5,733 bases of DNA from an uncultured Eubacteriales bacterium (GTDB lineage: Bacteria; Bacillota_A; Clostridia; Christensenellales; Aristaeellaceae): the NCBI GenBank assembly GCA_902803675.1, contig CADCQZ010000230.1:1-5733 (forward strand), in the 5' to 3' direction. Below, piece after piece: positions 1-5,733 of the stretch (the stretch's first letter is position 1; each line of letters opens with the position of its first letter). The notes beneath the pieces are model-generated. The model saw nothing but the letters and a program-made list of their open reading frames with translations, was not told the origin of the DNA and made no database searches. The position numbers and the translations under genes were made by a program.

Positions 1-1287
1 CAGAAGACCATGCAGGTGGTCCAGGGCCTGTATGAGGGTGTGGAGATCGGGAAAGAAGGCGCCCAGGGCCTGGTCACGTATATCCGTACCGATTCCACCC
101 GCCTGAGCGAGGAAGCGGTCGCCGCGGCGCGGGACTATATCCGGCAGGAGTACGGTGACAGGTTCCTGCCCCCGGAACCCAATGTGTTCAAAGGCAGGGC
201 CACGGCTCAGGATGCCCACGAGGCCATCCGCCCGACCGATGTTTTAAGGACGCCCGAGAGCATCCGGAGCTTCCTGACCAATGACCAGTATAAGCTTTAC
301 CGGCTGATCTATAACCGGTTCCTGGCCTGCCAGATGGCCCCGGCGGTCTACGATACCGTGACCGTGGACGTGACGGGCGGCAGCGTCGTCCTGCGCTGCA
401 GCGGCGAGAAGAAAGCTTTCGCCGGTTTCACCTCCGTTTATGAGGAGAGCAGCGACGACGAACAGACGGAAAAAGCCGCCAAGATCCCCGACCTGAAGGA
501 AAAGGATCGCGTGGAGCTGCTGGACGTGAATGAGGAGCAGCATTTCACGCAGCCTCCTCAGCGGTATACGGAAGCCTCTCTGGTGCGCGCCCTGGAGGAA
601 AAGGGCATCGGCAGGCCTTCCACCTACGCTCCCACGATCACTACCATCCTGGCCCGCGGCTATATCACCCGGGAGAAAAAGCGGCTGTATCCTACGGAGA
701 TGGGATACCTGGTCAATCAGCTCATGACCGATTATTTCCCGAAGATCGTGGATATCGGATTCACGGCCGATATGGAGAAGGAACTGGACACCGTCTCCGT
801 CGGGGAAGAGGACTGGAAGCAGGTGCTCCGGGAATTCTATCCGGGCTTTGACAAGGAACTCAAAAAGGCCGAGAGCGAGGTGGAGAAGATCCGCCTGGAG
901 GACGAGGTCAGCGACGTGCCCTGTGAGGAATGCGGCGCCATGATGGTGTACAAGAACGGGCGTTTCGGGCGGTTCCTGGCGTGCCCGAACTTCCCCGAAT
1001 GCCGCAATACCCGGCCCGTCCTGAAGTACATCCATGTGCCCTGCCCGGTCTGCGGCGGGGAGCTTCTTGAAAAGATCAGCCGGAAGAACCGCAAGTTCTG
1101 GGGCTGCGAAAGATATCCGGAGTGCGATTTCGTGTCCTGGGAGCAGCCCGTGAAGGATCCCTGCCCCCGGTGCGGCGGGTATATGATCCGCAAGAGCAAC
1201 AAACAGGGCGTCTGGTATCTGTGCGCGGACAAGGCCTGCGGGTACAAGCGCCTGGTGGAGGAGGACACGGAGGCCGGGAATGCGTAA
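1..1287 (+). CDS. topA: DNA topoisomerase I, type IA (5'-truncated by window edge)
   Basis: This is the C-terminal 428 residues of a type IA topoisomerase, which nicks one strand through a 5'-phosphotyrosine link and relaxes negative supercoils in the nucleoid. The reading frame is open from base 1, so the start codon and the TOPRIM domain lie upstream; a Firmicute TopA is about 690 residues, so roughly 260-290 are missing. The catalytic motif TYIRTDSTRLS carries the active-site Tyr at bases 79-81 and its partner Arg at 85-87. DAHEAIRPT follows (Asp at base 211), then GIGRPSTYA (from about 604) and the IGFTADMEKEL motif. Three C-terminal zinc ribbons are intact: Cys codons at 922/931/982/1000, 1042/1051/1105/1123 and 1162/1171/1222/1237. 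The first two end C-x5-C and the third C-x4-C. The last 8 bp overlap trmFO, and topA-trmFO adjacency is typical of Firmicutes. No frameshift or missing key residue is visible. The identification is secure. Confidence 0.97.
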   Translation, partial: QKTMQVVQGLYEGVEIGKEGAQGLVTYIRTDSTRLSEEAVAAARDYIRQEYGDRFLPPEPNVFKGRATAQDAHEAIRPTDVLRTPESIRSFLTNDQYKLYRLIYNRFLACQMAPAVYDTVTVDVTGGSVVLRCSGEKKAFAGFTSVYEESSDDEQTEKAAKIPDLKEKDRVELLDVNEEQHFTQPPQRYTEASLVRALEEKGIGRPSTYAPTITTILARGYITREKKRLYPTEMGYLVNQLMTDYFPKIVDIGFTADMEKELDTVSVGEEDWKQVLREFYPGFDKELKKAESEVEKIRLEDEVSDVPCEECGAMMVYKNGRFGRFLACPNFPECRNTRPVLKYIHVPCPVCGGELLEKISRKNRKFWGCERYPECDFVSWEQPVKDPCPRCGGYMIRKSNKQGVWYLCADKACGYKRLVEEDTEAGNA

Positions 1288-2605
1288 GGCGACGGTGGTC
1301 GGTGCCGGTCTGGCGGGCTGCGAGGCGGCCTGGCAGCTGGCCGAAAGGGGCGTCCGGGTGGATCTGATGGAGATGAAGCCCGACAGGATGACCCCGGCCC
1401 ATCACTCGGCGGATTTCGCCGAGCTCGTCTGTTCGAATTCCTTAAGGTCGGACCGGGTCCAGAACGCCGTGGGCCTCCTTAAGGAGGAGATGCGGCGGAT
1501 GGGCAGCCTGATCATGCGCTGCGCCGACGAGCACCGCATCCCGGCGGGCTCGGCCCTGGCGGTGGACCGCGTGGGGTTCTCGCGGGCCGTGACCGAGCGG
1601 GTGACGGCGCATCCCAATATCCGGGTGATCCCGGGCGAGGTCACTTCGATCCCTTACGGTCCGTGCATCCTGGCGCCCGGTCCCCTGGTCAGCGAGGCCC
1701 TGTGCGAAAAGATCCTGGAGCTGCCGGGCATCTCGGCGCTCAATTTCTATGACGCGGCGGCGCCCATCGTGTCCAGGGACTCCCTGGACGAAAGTAAAAT
1801 GTTCCGCGCTTCCCGGTACGACCGGGGGGACGGGGACGATTACCTGAACTGCCCCATGACCCGGGAGCAGTACTTTGCTTTCGTGAACGCGCTGCTGGAA
1901 GCCGAGACGGCGCCCGTCCACGGGTTTGAGGAATCCGGTGTGTTCGAGGGGTGCATGCCGGTGGAATCCATGGCCCGCCGGGGCATGATGGCGCTTGCCT
2001 TCGGCCCGATGAAGGCGGCGGGGCTCAAGCGGCACTGGCCCCAGGGGGATCTGTTCGCGGTGGTCCAGCTGCGCCGGGACGACGCGGCCGAGACCGCCTA
2101 CAATATCGTCGGTTTCCAGACCAGGCTCAAATTTCCCGAGCAGAAGAGAGTGTTCTCCATGATCCCGGGGCTCGAGAACGCGGTGTTCGAGCGCTACGGC
2201 GTCATGCACAGGAACACTTTTCTCAACAGCCCCGGGGTGCTTGACGACCACTACCGCTTCATCGGCGGAGACGGGCTGTATTTCGCCGGTCAGATCACGG
2301 GCGTGGAAGGCTACGTGGAGAGCGCGGCCAGCGGGCTGGTCACGGGCGTCAGCCTGGCAGCCGAGGTGAGCGGGATGACGCCGCCTCCCTTTACCCGTGG
2401 GACGGCCCTGGGGGCGCTGGGATATTACGTGGCGGCGGCCAACCGGCATTTCCAGCCCATGAACATCACCTTCTCCCTGATGGAGGGGGCCGTGGGCGGC
2501 GGGGATAAGCAGGCACGCCTTGAAAAGACGGCCCGGCAGTCTTTTGAAAAGATCGGGGAGATCCTTTCCGGATACGGTACCGGATGCTTTGATGATGTAC
2601 AGTGA
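1280..2605 (+). CDS. trmFO: Methylenetetrahydrofolate--tRNA-(uracil-5-)-methyltransferase TrmFO
   Basis: This 441-residue flavoprotein is expected to methylate U54 in the tRNA T-loop to m5U, taking the carbon from 5,10-methylenetetrahydrofolate and reducing it through FADH2 in the cytoplasm. The N-terminus is a Rossmann FAD-binding segment, GAGLAGCE (residues 8-15), with the acidic residue ending beta-2 at Glu31. The family signature [20 protein letters not shown] (residues 38-57) contains Cys51, and [13 protein letters not shown] contains Cys225. These match the two conserved catalytic cysteines known as Cys53 and Cys226 in the B. subtilis enzyme. A second FAD-contacting stretch, [17 protein letters not shown], starts near residue 329, and [10 protein letters not shown] (from residue 391) is the usual C-terminal signature. 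Length fits the family (B. subtilis is about 435). The ATG at 1280 is chosen because GGAGG (1269-1273) lies 6 nt upstream and the Rossmann motif follows at once. It overlaps topA by 8 bp, suggesting translational coupling. Older annotations call this protein Gid. Confidence 0.97.
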   Translation: MRKATVVGAGLAGCEAAWQLAERGVRVDLMEMKPDRMTPAHHSADFAELVCSNSLRSDRVQNAVGLLKEEMRRMGSLIMRCADEHRIPAGSALAVDRVGFSRAVTERVTAHPNIRVIPGEVTSIPYGPCILAPGPLVSEALCEKILELPGISALNFYDAAAPIVSRDSLDESKMFRASRYDRGDGDDYLNCPMTREQYFAFVNALLEAETAPVHGFEESGVFEGCMPVESMARRGMMALAFGPMKAAGLKRHWPQGDLFAVVQLRRDDAAETAYNIVGFQTRLKFPEQKRVFSMIPGLENAVFERYGVMHRNTFLNSPGVLDDHYRFIGGDGLYFAGQITGVEGYVESAASGLVTGVSLAAEVSGMTPPPFTRGTALGALGYYVAAANRHFQPMNITFSLMEGAVGGGDKQARLEKTARQSFEKIGEILSGYGTGCFDDVQ

Positions 2606-2610
2606 GGTGA
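2604..2610 (+). promoter_or_regulatory. Ribosome binding site deciding the hslV start
   Basis: GAGGTGA matches the Shine-Dalgarno consensus AAGGAGGTGATC over seven bases and lies 5 nt before the ATG at 2616. It overlaps the trmFO stop codon (TGA 2603-2605). In-frame ATGs further upstream (2520, 2592, 2595) lack such a site, so they are rejected. An ATG at 2611 is out of frame and meets TGA after two codons. Confidence 0.8.
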
Positions 2611-2615
2611 ATGAT

Positions 2616-3152
2616 ATGACAGGATTCCGAGGAACGACGATCTGCGCGGTCCGGCGCGACGGCAAAACGGCCGTGGCCGGCGACGGGCAGGTCACCATGG
2701 GAGAGCATACGATCTTCAAGGGGACGGCGCGCAAGGTGCGCCGCATCTATCATGACAGCGTGGTCACGGGCTTCGCCGGCTCCGTGGCGGACGCCTTTTC
2801 CCTCTGCCAGCGCTTCGAGGACAAGCTGACCCAGTGCGGCGGCAGCCTGGAGCGCGCGGCGGTGATGCTGGCGCAGGACTGGCGGGGAGACAAAGGCCTC
2901 CGTCAGCTGGACGCCATGCTGATCGCGGCGGATAAGGACAAGCTTTTGATCGTGTCCGGTACGGGCGAGGTCATCGAGCCGGACGACGGGGTCATCGCCA
3001 TCGGTTCCGGCGGCAATTACGCCCTGGCCGCGGCCCGGGCCCTGTACCACAACACGGAAATGAGCGCCCACGATATCGCCGAAAAGGCCCTTCAGATCGC
3101 GGCGTCCATCTGCGTGTACACCAACGACCATATCATCGTGGAGGATGTCTGA
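2616..3152 (+). CDS. hslV: ATP-dependent protease proteolytic subunit HslV (CodW/ClpQ-like)
   Basis: This 178-residue protein is the peptidase subunit of the HslUV protease: a double hexamer of N-terminal-nucleophile hydrolase subunits that degrades proteins unfolded and fed in by HslU. The proteasome-beta fold signature is clear: [11 protein letters not shown] (from residue 7), AGDGQVTMG (21-29), ARKVRR with the probable catalytic Lys40, [11 protein letters not shown], the [16 protein letters not shown] segment, and the C-terminal [13 protein letters not shown]. Length is close to E. coli (176) and B. subtilis CodW (181). The N-terminus reads MTGFRGTT, so the conserved Thr-Thr of E. coli HslV is preceded by a short extension like that of CodW (MSSFHATT), where Ser2 is the nucleophile. 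Here Thr2 would be exposed by Met removal, or Thr7 could be freed by processing. An extra residue before KG (EHTIFKG) also matches CodW rather than E. coli. The gene begins 10 bp after trmFO and ends 1 bp before the preferred hslU start. The identification is secure; which nucleophile is used is open. Confidence 0.96.
   Translation: MTGFRGTTICAVRRDGKTAVAGDGQVTMGEHTIFKGTARKVRRIYHDSVVTGFAGSVADAFSLCQRFEDKLTQCGGSLERAAVMLAQDWRGDKGLRQLDAMLIAADKDKLLIVSGTGEVIEPDDGVIAIGSGGNYALAAARALYHNTEMSAHDIAEKALQIAASICVYTNDHIIVEDV
3140..3144 (+). promoter_or_regulatory. Ribosome binding site deciding the hslU start
   Basis: GGAGG lies inside the last codons of hslV. It directly abuts the ATG at 3145 (0 nt), which is too close for initiation, but is 9 nt from the ATG at 3154. 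This favours 3154 as the true hslU start. Confidence 0.65.
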
Positions 3153-3153
3153 A

Positions 3154-4518
3154 ATGCCTGAATTGACGCCCCGGGAAGTGGTCAGGGAACTGGACCGCTA
3201 CATCATCGGCCAGGAGGAAGCCAAGAAAGCGGTGGCTATCGCCCTGCGCAACAGGTACCGCAGGAGCATGCTTCCGGACGAGATGCGGGAAGAGATCTAC
3301 CCCAAGAATATCCTGATGATCGGCCCCACCGGCGTGGGCAAGACCGAGATCGCCCGCCGGCTGGCCAAGCTGGTCAAGGCCCCCTTCGTGAAGGTGGAAG
3401 CCACCAAATTCACGGAAGTGGGTTATGTGGGCCGGGATGTGGAGTCCATCGTGCGGGACCTGACGGAGAACGCCGTCCGCATGGTGCGCCGTGAGCACAC
3501 CGACCGGGTCCGCTCCAAGGCCGAGGCCTTCGCGGAGAGCCGTCTGGCGTCGCTTCTGGCCAACCCCGGCAAAAAGCAGGCTTCCAATCCCCTGGACGTG
3601 CTCCTGGGCCGCAAGACGGAACCGGAGATGACCGAAGAGGAGCGGCTCCGCCTGAGCAGCCGGGAGCAGGATACCCTCGCCCGCCTTACCCAGGGCGAGC
3701 TGGAGGAAGCGGAGATCGAGATCGAGGTGGAAGAGGAAGCCCCGCAGCTGGAAGTGGGCGGTGCCTCCATCAGTATCGGGGACATGATGGGCAACATGAT
3801 GCCCAAGCGCACCAAGATGCGCAAAATGAAAGTAAAGGATGCCCGGAAAGTGCTGATCGAGCAGGAAGCCGAGCGCCTGATCGACGAGGACGCCATCAAG
3901 GAAGAGGCGGTCCGCCGGGCGGAACAGAGCGGTATCGTGTTCCTGGACGAGATCGACAAGATCGCCGGCCGCGGCGGCGCGGGCAGCGGTCCCGACGTGT
4001 CCCGCGAGGGCGTGCAGAGGGACATCCTGCCCATCGTGGAGGGCAGCACGGTCAACACGAAATACGGCGCGGTCCGCACGGACTACATGCTCTTTATCGC
4101 GGCCGGCGCTTTCCAGGTGGCCCGGGTGACGGATCTGATCCCCGAGCTCCAGGGCCGATTCCCGGTGCACGTCACTTTGAAGAGCCTGACCTGGGAGGAT
4201 TTCAAAATGATCCTCACCAAGACGGACAACGCTCTCACCCGCCAGTACGCCGCGCTTCTCGAGGTGGATAAGGTGCGTCTCAGCTTTACCGACGAGGCCC
4301 TGGACGAGATCGCCCGCATCGCCATGCTGGCCAATGAGGCGGATGAGGACATCGGGGCCCGGCGGCTCCATGCCGTTTTTGAGGAGCTCCTGGAGGATAT
4401 CTCCTTCAACGCGGGCGGAGAGAATATGCCCGAAGTGGAGCTTGAGATCACCGGCGACTATGTGCTCAAGCATGTGAAAACTGCGGCGGAACGGGATGTG
4501 CGCCGCTATATCCTGTGA
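3154..4518 (+). CDS. hslU: ATP-dependent protease ATPase subunit HslU (ClpY/CodX)
   Basis: HslU is the hexameric AAA+ unfoldase that recognises substrates, unfolds them with ATP and threads them into HslV; it is cytoplasmic. The 454-residue product begins MPELTPREVVRELDRYIIGQ. Walker A GPTGVGKT has Lys63, the pore loop GYVGRD starts at residue 90, Walker B FLDEID has Asp265 and Glu266, the GPDVSREGVQRD segment is intact, LIPELQGRF carries the likely arginine finger Arg335, and the sensor-2 motif GARRLH has Arg403/Arg404. Residues of roughly 110-250 form the acidic, family-specific I domain. The C-terminus ends RRYIL, fitting the tail that docks into HslV pockets. The start at 3154 is preferred because GGAGG is 9 nt upstream and the numbering of Lys63 then equals that of E. 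coli HslU. A start at 3145 (MSEMPEL..., 457 residues, overlapping hslV by 8 bp) is possible. Tight coupling to hslV fits a 1:1 complex. No defects are visible. Confidence 0.96.
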   Translation: MPELTPREVVRELDRYIIGQEEAKKAVAIALRNRYRRSMLPDEMREEIYPKNILMIGPTGVGKTEIARRLAKLVKAPFVKVEATKFTEVGYVGRDVESIVRDLTENAVRMVRREHTDRVRSKAEAFAESRLASLLANPGKKQASNPLDVLLGRKTEPEMTEEERLRLSSREQDTLARLTQGELEEAEIEIEVEEEAPQLEVGGASISIGDMMGNMMPKRTKMRKMKVKDARKVLIEQEAERLIDEDAIKEEAVRRAEQSGIVFLDEIDKIAGRGGAGSGPDVSREGVQRDILPIVEGSTVNTKYGAVRTDYMLFIAAGAFQVARVTDLIPELQGRFPVHVTLKSLTWEDFKMILTKTDNALTRQYAALLEVDKVRLSFTDEALDEIARIAMLANEADEDIGARRLHAVFEELLEDISFNAGGENMPEVELEITGDYVLKHVKTAAERDVRRYIL

Positions 4519-4525
4519 TCATTTT

Positions 4526-4561
4526 CCGGCAGCCATCCGATCCGGTCGGAGAGGCTGCCGG
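4526..4561. other. Strong stem-loop between hslU and the small acidic gene
   Basis: CCGGCAGCC (4526-4534) pairs perfectly with GGCTGCCGG (4553-4561). Inside it, TCCGA (4536-4540) pairs with TCGGA (4546-4550) around the loop TCCGG, giving 14 base pairs with a 1-by-2 internal bulge. It starts 7 bp after the hslU stop. No T-run follows on either strand, so it is not a standard intrinsic terminator. It could stabilise the upstream mRNA 3' end, mark a processing site, or act as a weak or factor-dependent terminator. The structure is seen in sequence; the role is unknown. Confidence 0.7.
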
Positions 4562-4585
4562 TCCCATATCGACAGGGAGGGAGCA

Positions 4586-4819
4586 ATGATGAGCGAGGAA
4601 CACGGCAACTTTGAGATACTGCCCGGTTTCAGCGGGGATATCGATGATATGACCCGGGAGGAGCTCAGCGGTCTCCTCGGCCGCCTGAAGGACCTGTATG
4701 ACGATGTGCTCACCCAGGAGCCGGAGGACGATGAGAGCGACGAGTATCTGGACTGGGTGGAGGGACTGGAGGCCCTGGATGATCTGATGGACGACATCAC
4801 GGACCGGCTGGAGGAATGA
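4586..4819 (+). CDS. Small, highly acidic protein of unknown function
   Basis: This open frame encodes 77 residues that I cannot assign to a named family. It starts MMSEEHGNFEILPGFSGDID and is exceptionally acidic: 15 Asp and 13 Glu against 3 Arg and 1 Lys. There are no cysteines, no signal peptide and no membrane segment. After a short N-terminal stretch (NFEILPGFSGDIDDMTREEL) the rest looks helical, with spaced leucines, so a small acidic helical or coiled protein is plausible (inference). The coding call rests on a good Shine-Dalgarno, GGAGG at 4576-4580, which is 5 net bases from ATG 4586 and 8 from the immediately following ATG 4a589 in frame; either Met could be used. A start at 4496 would overlby hslU and lacks such a site. 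It sits about 67 bp after hslBU, in the place where B. subtilis has codY, but it does not resemble the DNA-binding CodY. It is separated from hslU by a stem-loop. Confidence 0.8.
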   Translation: MMSEEHGNFEILPGFSGDIDDMTREELSGLLGRLKDLYDDVLTQEPEDDESDEYLDWVEGLEALDDLMDDITDRLEE

Positions 4820-4934
4820 CCGCGAAGCGGGCGGACCGGTGGATTTTGATTGACTTTCACGGCTGTCTGGCCTAATATTAAATGGACCCTTGTACGGACT
4901 TCGCGGACCTTCACCACATGTAAAAGGAGGCACT
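4820..4934 (+). other. Intergenic region and guaB leader
   Basis: This 115-bp gap contains the predicted promoter and the guaB Shine-Dalgarno (AAGGAGG, 4924-4930). The leader of about 50 nt is too short for a purine riboswitch and I see no aptamer-like fold. A 4-bp hairpin CCGC-GAA-GCGG (4820-4830) lies just after the small gene but is too weak, and too far from ATTTT (4843-4847), to call a terminator. Confidence 0.6.
4850..4878 (+). promoter_or_regulatory. Predicted sigma-A-type promoter for guaB
   Basis: TTGACT (4850-4855, five of six consensus bases) is followed after exactly 17 bp by TAATAT (4873-4878, four of six). The site lies in the only AT-richer patch of this GC-rich window, and transcription would start near 4885, leaving a leader of about 50 nt. 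It implies that guaB is transcribed separately from the upstream genes. No extended -10 TG is present in the right position. The call is based on sequence match and location only. Confidence 0.65.
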
Positions 4935-5733
4935 ATGGCATACTATTTCGACGCTCCTTCCCGTACTTTCGGCGAATACCTTCTGGTCCCGGGATACTCA
5001 TCCTCCGAATGCATCCCATCGGCTGTCAACCTTGAAACGCCGCTGGTGCGCTTTTCGAAAGGGGAGGAATGCCCCCTTAAAATGAAGATCCCGATGGTCT
5101 CCGCGATCATGCAGTCCGTGTCGGGCGACCGGCTGGCGGTAGCGCTGGCCCGGCAGGGCGGCGTGGCCTTCATTTACGGATCCCAGACGGTCGAAGAGGA
5201 AGCCGCTATGGTGCACCGGGTCAAGAGCTACAAAAAGGGCTTCGTGACCAGTGATTCCAATCTGCCGCCCACGGCGACGCTCCGGGACGTGCTTCGTCTC
5301 AAGGAGATCACCGGCCATTCCACCGTCGCCATCACTCAGGACGGTACGCCCAACGGGATCCTGATGGGGATCGTCGCGTCCAGGGATTACCGCGTCAGCC
5401 GCATGTCTCCGGATCTGAAGGTCACGGAGTTCATGACTCCCATCGAAAAGCTCATCACCGCCTCCGAGGATACCAGCCTCAGGGAATGCAATGATCTGAT
5501 CTGGGAGCACAAGATCAACACCCTGCCCCTGGTGGACAGGGAAGGGCACCTTAAGTATATCGTTTTCCGCAAGGACTATGACAGCCATAAGGAGAACGTC
5601 AACGAGCTCCTGGACGGCAACAAGAGCTATATCGTGGGCGCCGGGATCAACACCCGGGATTACCGCGACCGCGTACCGGCGCTCCTTCAGGCCGGCGCGG
5701 ACGTGCTGTGCATCGATTCCTCCGAGGGCTTCA
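4935..5733 (+). CDS. guaB: Inosine-5'-monophosphate dehydrogenase (3'-truncated by window edge)
   Basis: IMP dehydrogenase oxidises IMP to XMP with NAD+, the committed step of GMP synthesis, in the cytoplasm. The window holds the first 266 codons of an enzyme of about 500 residues. The N-terminal TIM-barrel strands include SSSECIPSAVNL (22-33) and IPMVSAIMQSVSGDRLAVAL (52-71). Two CBS repeats, usual sites of adenosine/guanosine nucleotide control, span about 104-158 and 163-215 (with GIVASRDYRV and EFMTP). The barrel resumes with VGAGINTRDYRDRVPAL and CIDSSEGF, whose Asp261 is the expected IMP/NAD-site aspartate. The catalytic-cysteine loop lies beyond the window. Features such as SAIMQSVSG, FIYGSQ and VGAGINTRD resemble the Tritrichomonas foetus enzyme more than E. 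coli GuaB. AAGGAGG (4924-4930) lies 4 nt before the ATG. A dedicated promoter lies upstream. The family call is secure; the subtype rests on remembered sequence. Confidence 0.95.
   Translation, partial: MAYYFDAPSRTFGEYLLVPGYSSSECIPSAVNLETPLVRFSKGEECPLKMKIPMVSAIMQSVSGDRLAVALARQGGVAFIYGSQTVEEEAAMVHRVKSYKKGFVTSDSNLPPTATLRDVLRLKEITGHSTVAITQDGTPNGILMGIVASRDYRVSRMSPDLKVTEFMTPIEKLITASEDTSLRECNDLIWEHKINTLPLVDREGHLKYIVFRKDYDSHKENVNELLDGNKSYIVGAGINTRDYRDRVPALLQAGADVLCIDSSEGF

Noticed and set aside
244..1035. 263-codon minus-strand open frame opposite topA
   Set aside because: It lies wholly inside the conserved topA frame and looks like another GC-driven shadow.
2520..2615. Upstream in-frame extension of hslV
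   Set aside because: It would overlap trmFO by 86 bp, add 32 residues absent from the family, and bury the N-terminal nucleophile; the strong ribosome binding site serves ATG 2616.
1442..2746. 434-codon minus-strand open frame opposite trmFO
   Set aside because: It is antisense to a full, well-conserved trmFO. GC-rich codon bias removes stops from the opposite strand, and the translation shows no recognisable family motif.
3133..4473. 446-codon minus-strand open frame opposite hslU
   Set aside because: It mirrors almost the whole of hslU, is rich in His/Leu/Gly as expected for a codon shadow, and has no credible domain.
4820..4848. Possible intrinsic terminator after the small acidic gene
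   Set aside because: The hairpin has only 4 bp with a 3-nt loop, and the short T-run is about 12 nt further on, so it does not form a terminator.
4884..4911. Three GGAC-type repeats in the guaB leader (4884, 4896, 4905)
   Set aside because: The copies are only 4-5 identical bases with uneven spacing, which is easily chance in GC-rich DNA.
4998..5588. 196-codon minus-strand open frame opposite guaB
   Set aside because: It lies wholly within the conserved IMP dehydrogenase frame and has no recognisable motif.
1..5733. Search by eye for tRNA/rRNA, CRISPR repeats, insertion-sequence ends or att sites
   Set aside because: Nothing supportable was found; nearly all of the window is coding and the two gaps are short.

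Overview
The window is a compact, GC-rich, all-plus-strand stretch of bacterial chromosome. It holds six genes: the 3' part of topA, then trmFO, hslV, hslU, a small acidic protein gene, and the 5' part of an IMP dehydrogenase gene. Purine-rich GGAGG Shine-Dalgarno sites, folate/FAD-dependent TrmFO, a CodW-like HslV and the topA-trmFO-hslVU order all point to a Firmicute. The high GC and the IMP dehydrogenase subtype suggest a clostridial lineage such as a GC-rich Lachnospiraceae relative; this taxonomic call is inference from remembered family sequences, not a search.

Layout. Bases 1-1287 encode the C-terminal 428 residues of DNA topoisomerase I, including the catalytic tyrosine and three zinc ribbons. 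trmFO (1280-2605) overlaps topA by 8 bp. hslV starts 10 bp after trmFO, and hslU starts 1 bp after hslV. These four genes look like one translationally coupled operon. After hslU comes a perfect 9-bp stem with a further 5-bp inner stem (4526-4561) and no U-tract. A 77-residue, strongly acidic protein of unknown function (4586-4819) follows. A 115-bp gap (4820-4934) then carries a good sigma-A-type promoter (TTGACT, 17 bp, TAATAT), and guaB begins at 4935 and runs off the window.

How the genes relate. TopA relaxes negative supercoils, TrmFO makes m5U54 in tRNA, HslVU is an ATP-dependent protease, and IMP dehydrogenase commits IMP to GMP synthesis. They are housekeeping functions joined by conserved order rather than by a shared pathway. 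Compared with the Bacillus subtilis order topA-trmFO-codV(xerC)-codW-codX-codY, both xerC and codY are absent here, and the small acidic gene sits where codY would be.

I see no mobile element, CRISPR array, RNA gene or clearly new multi-gene system. The points most worth following up are the HslV N-terminus (two candidate threonine nucleophiles), the Tritrichomonas-like IMP dehydrogenase, the acidic small protein, and the hairpin before it.
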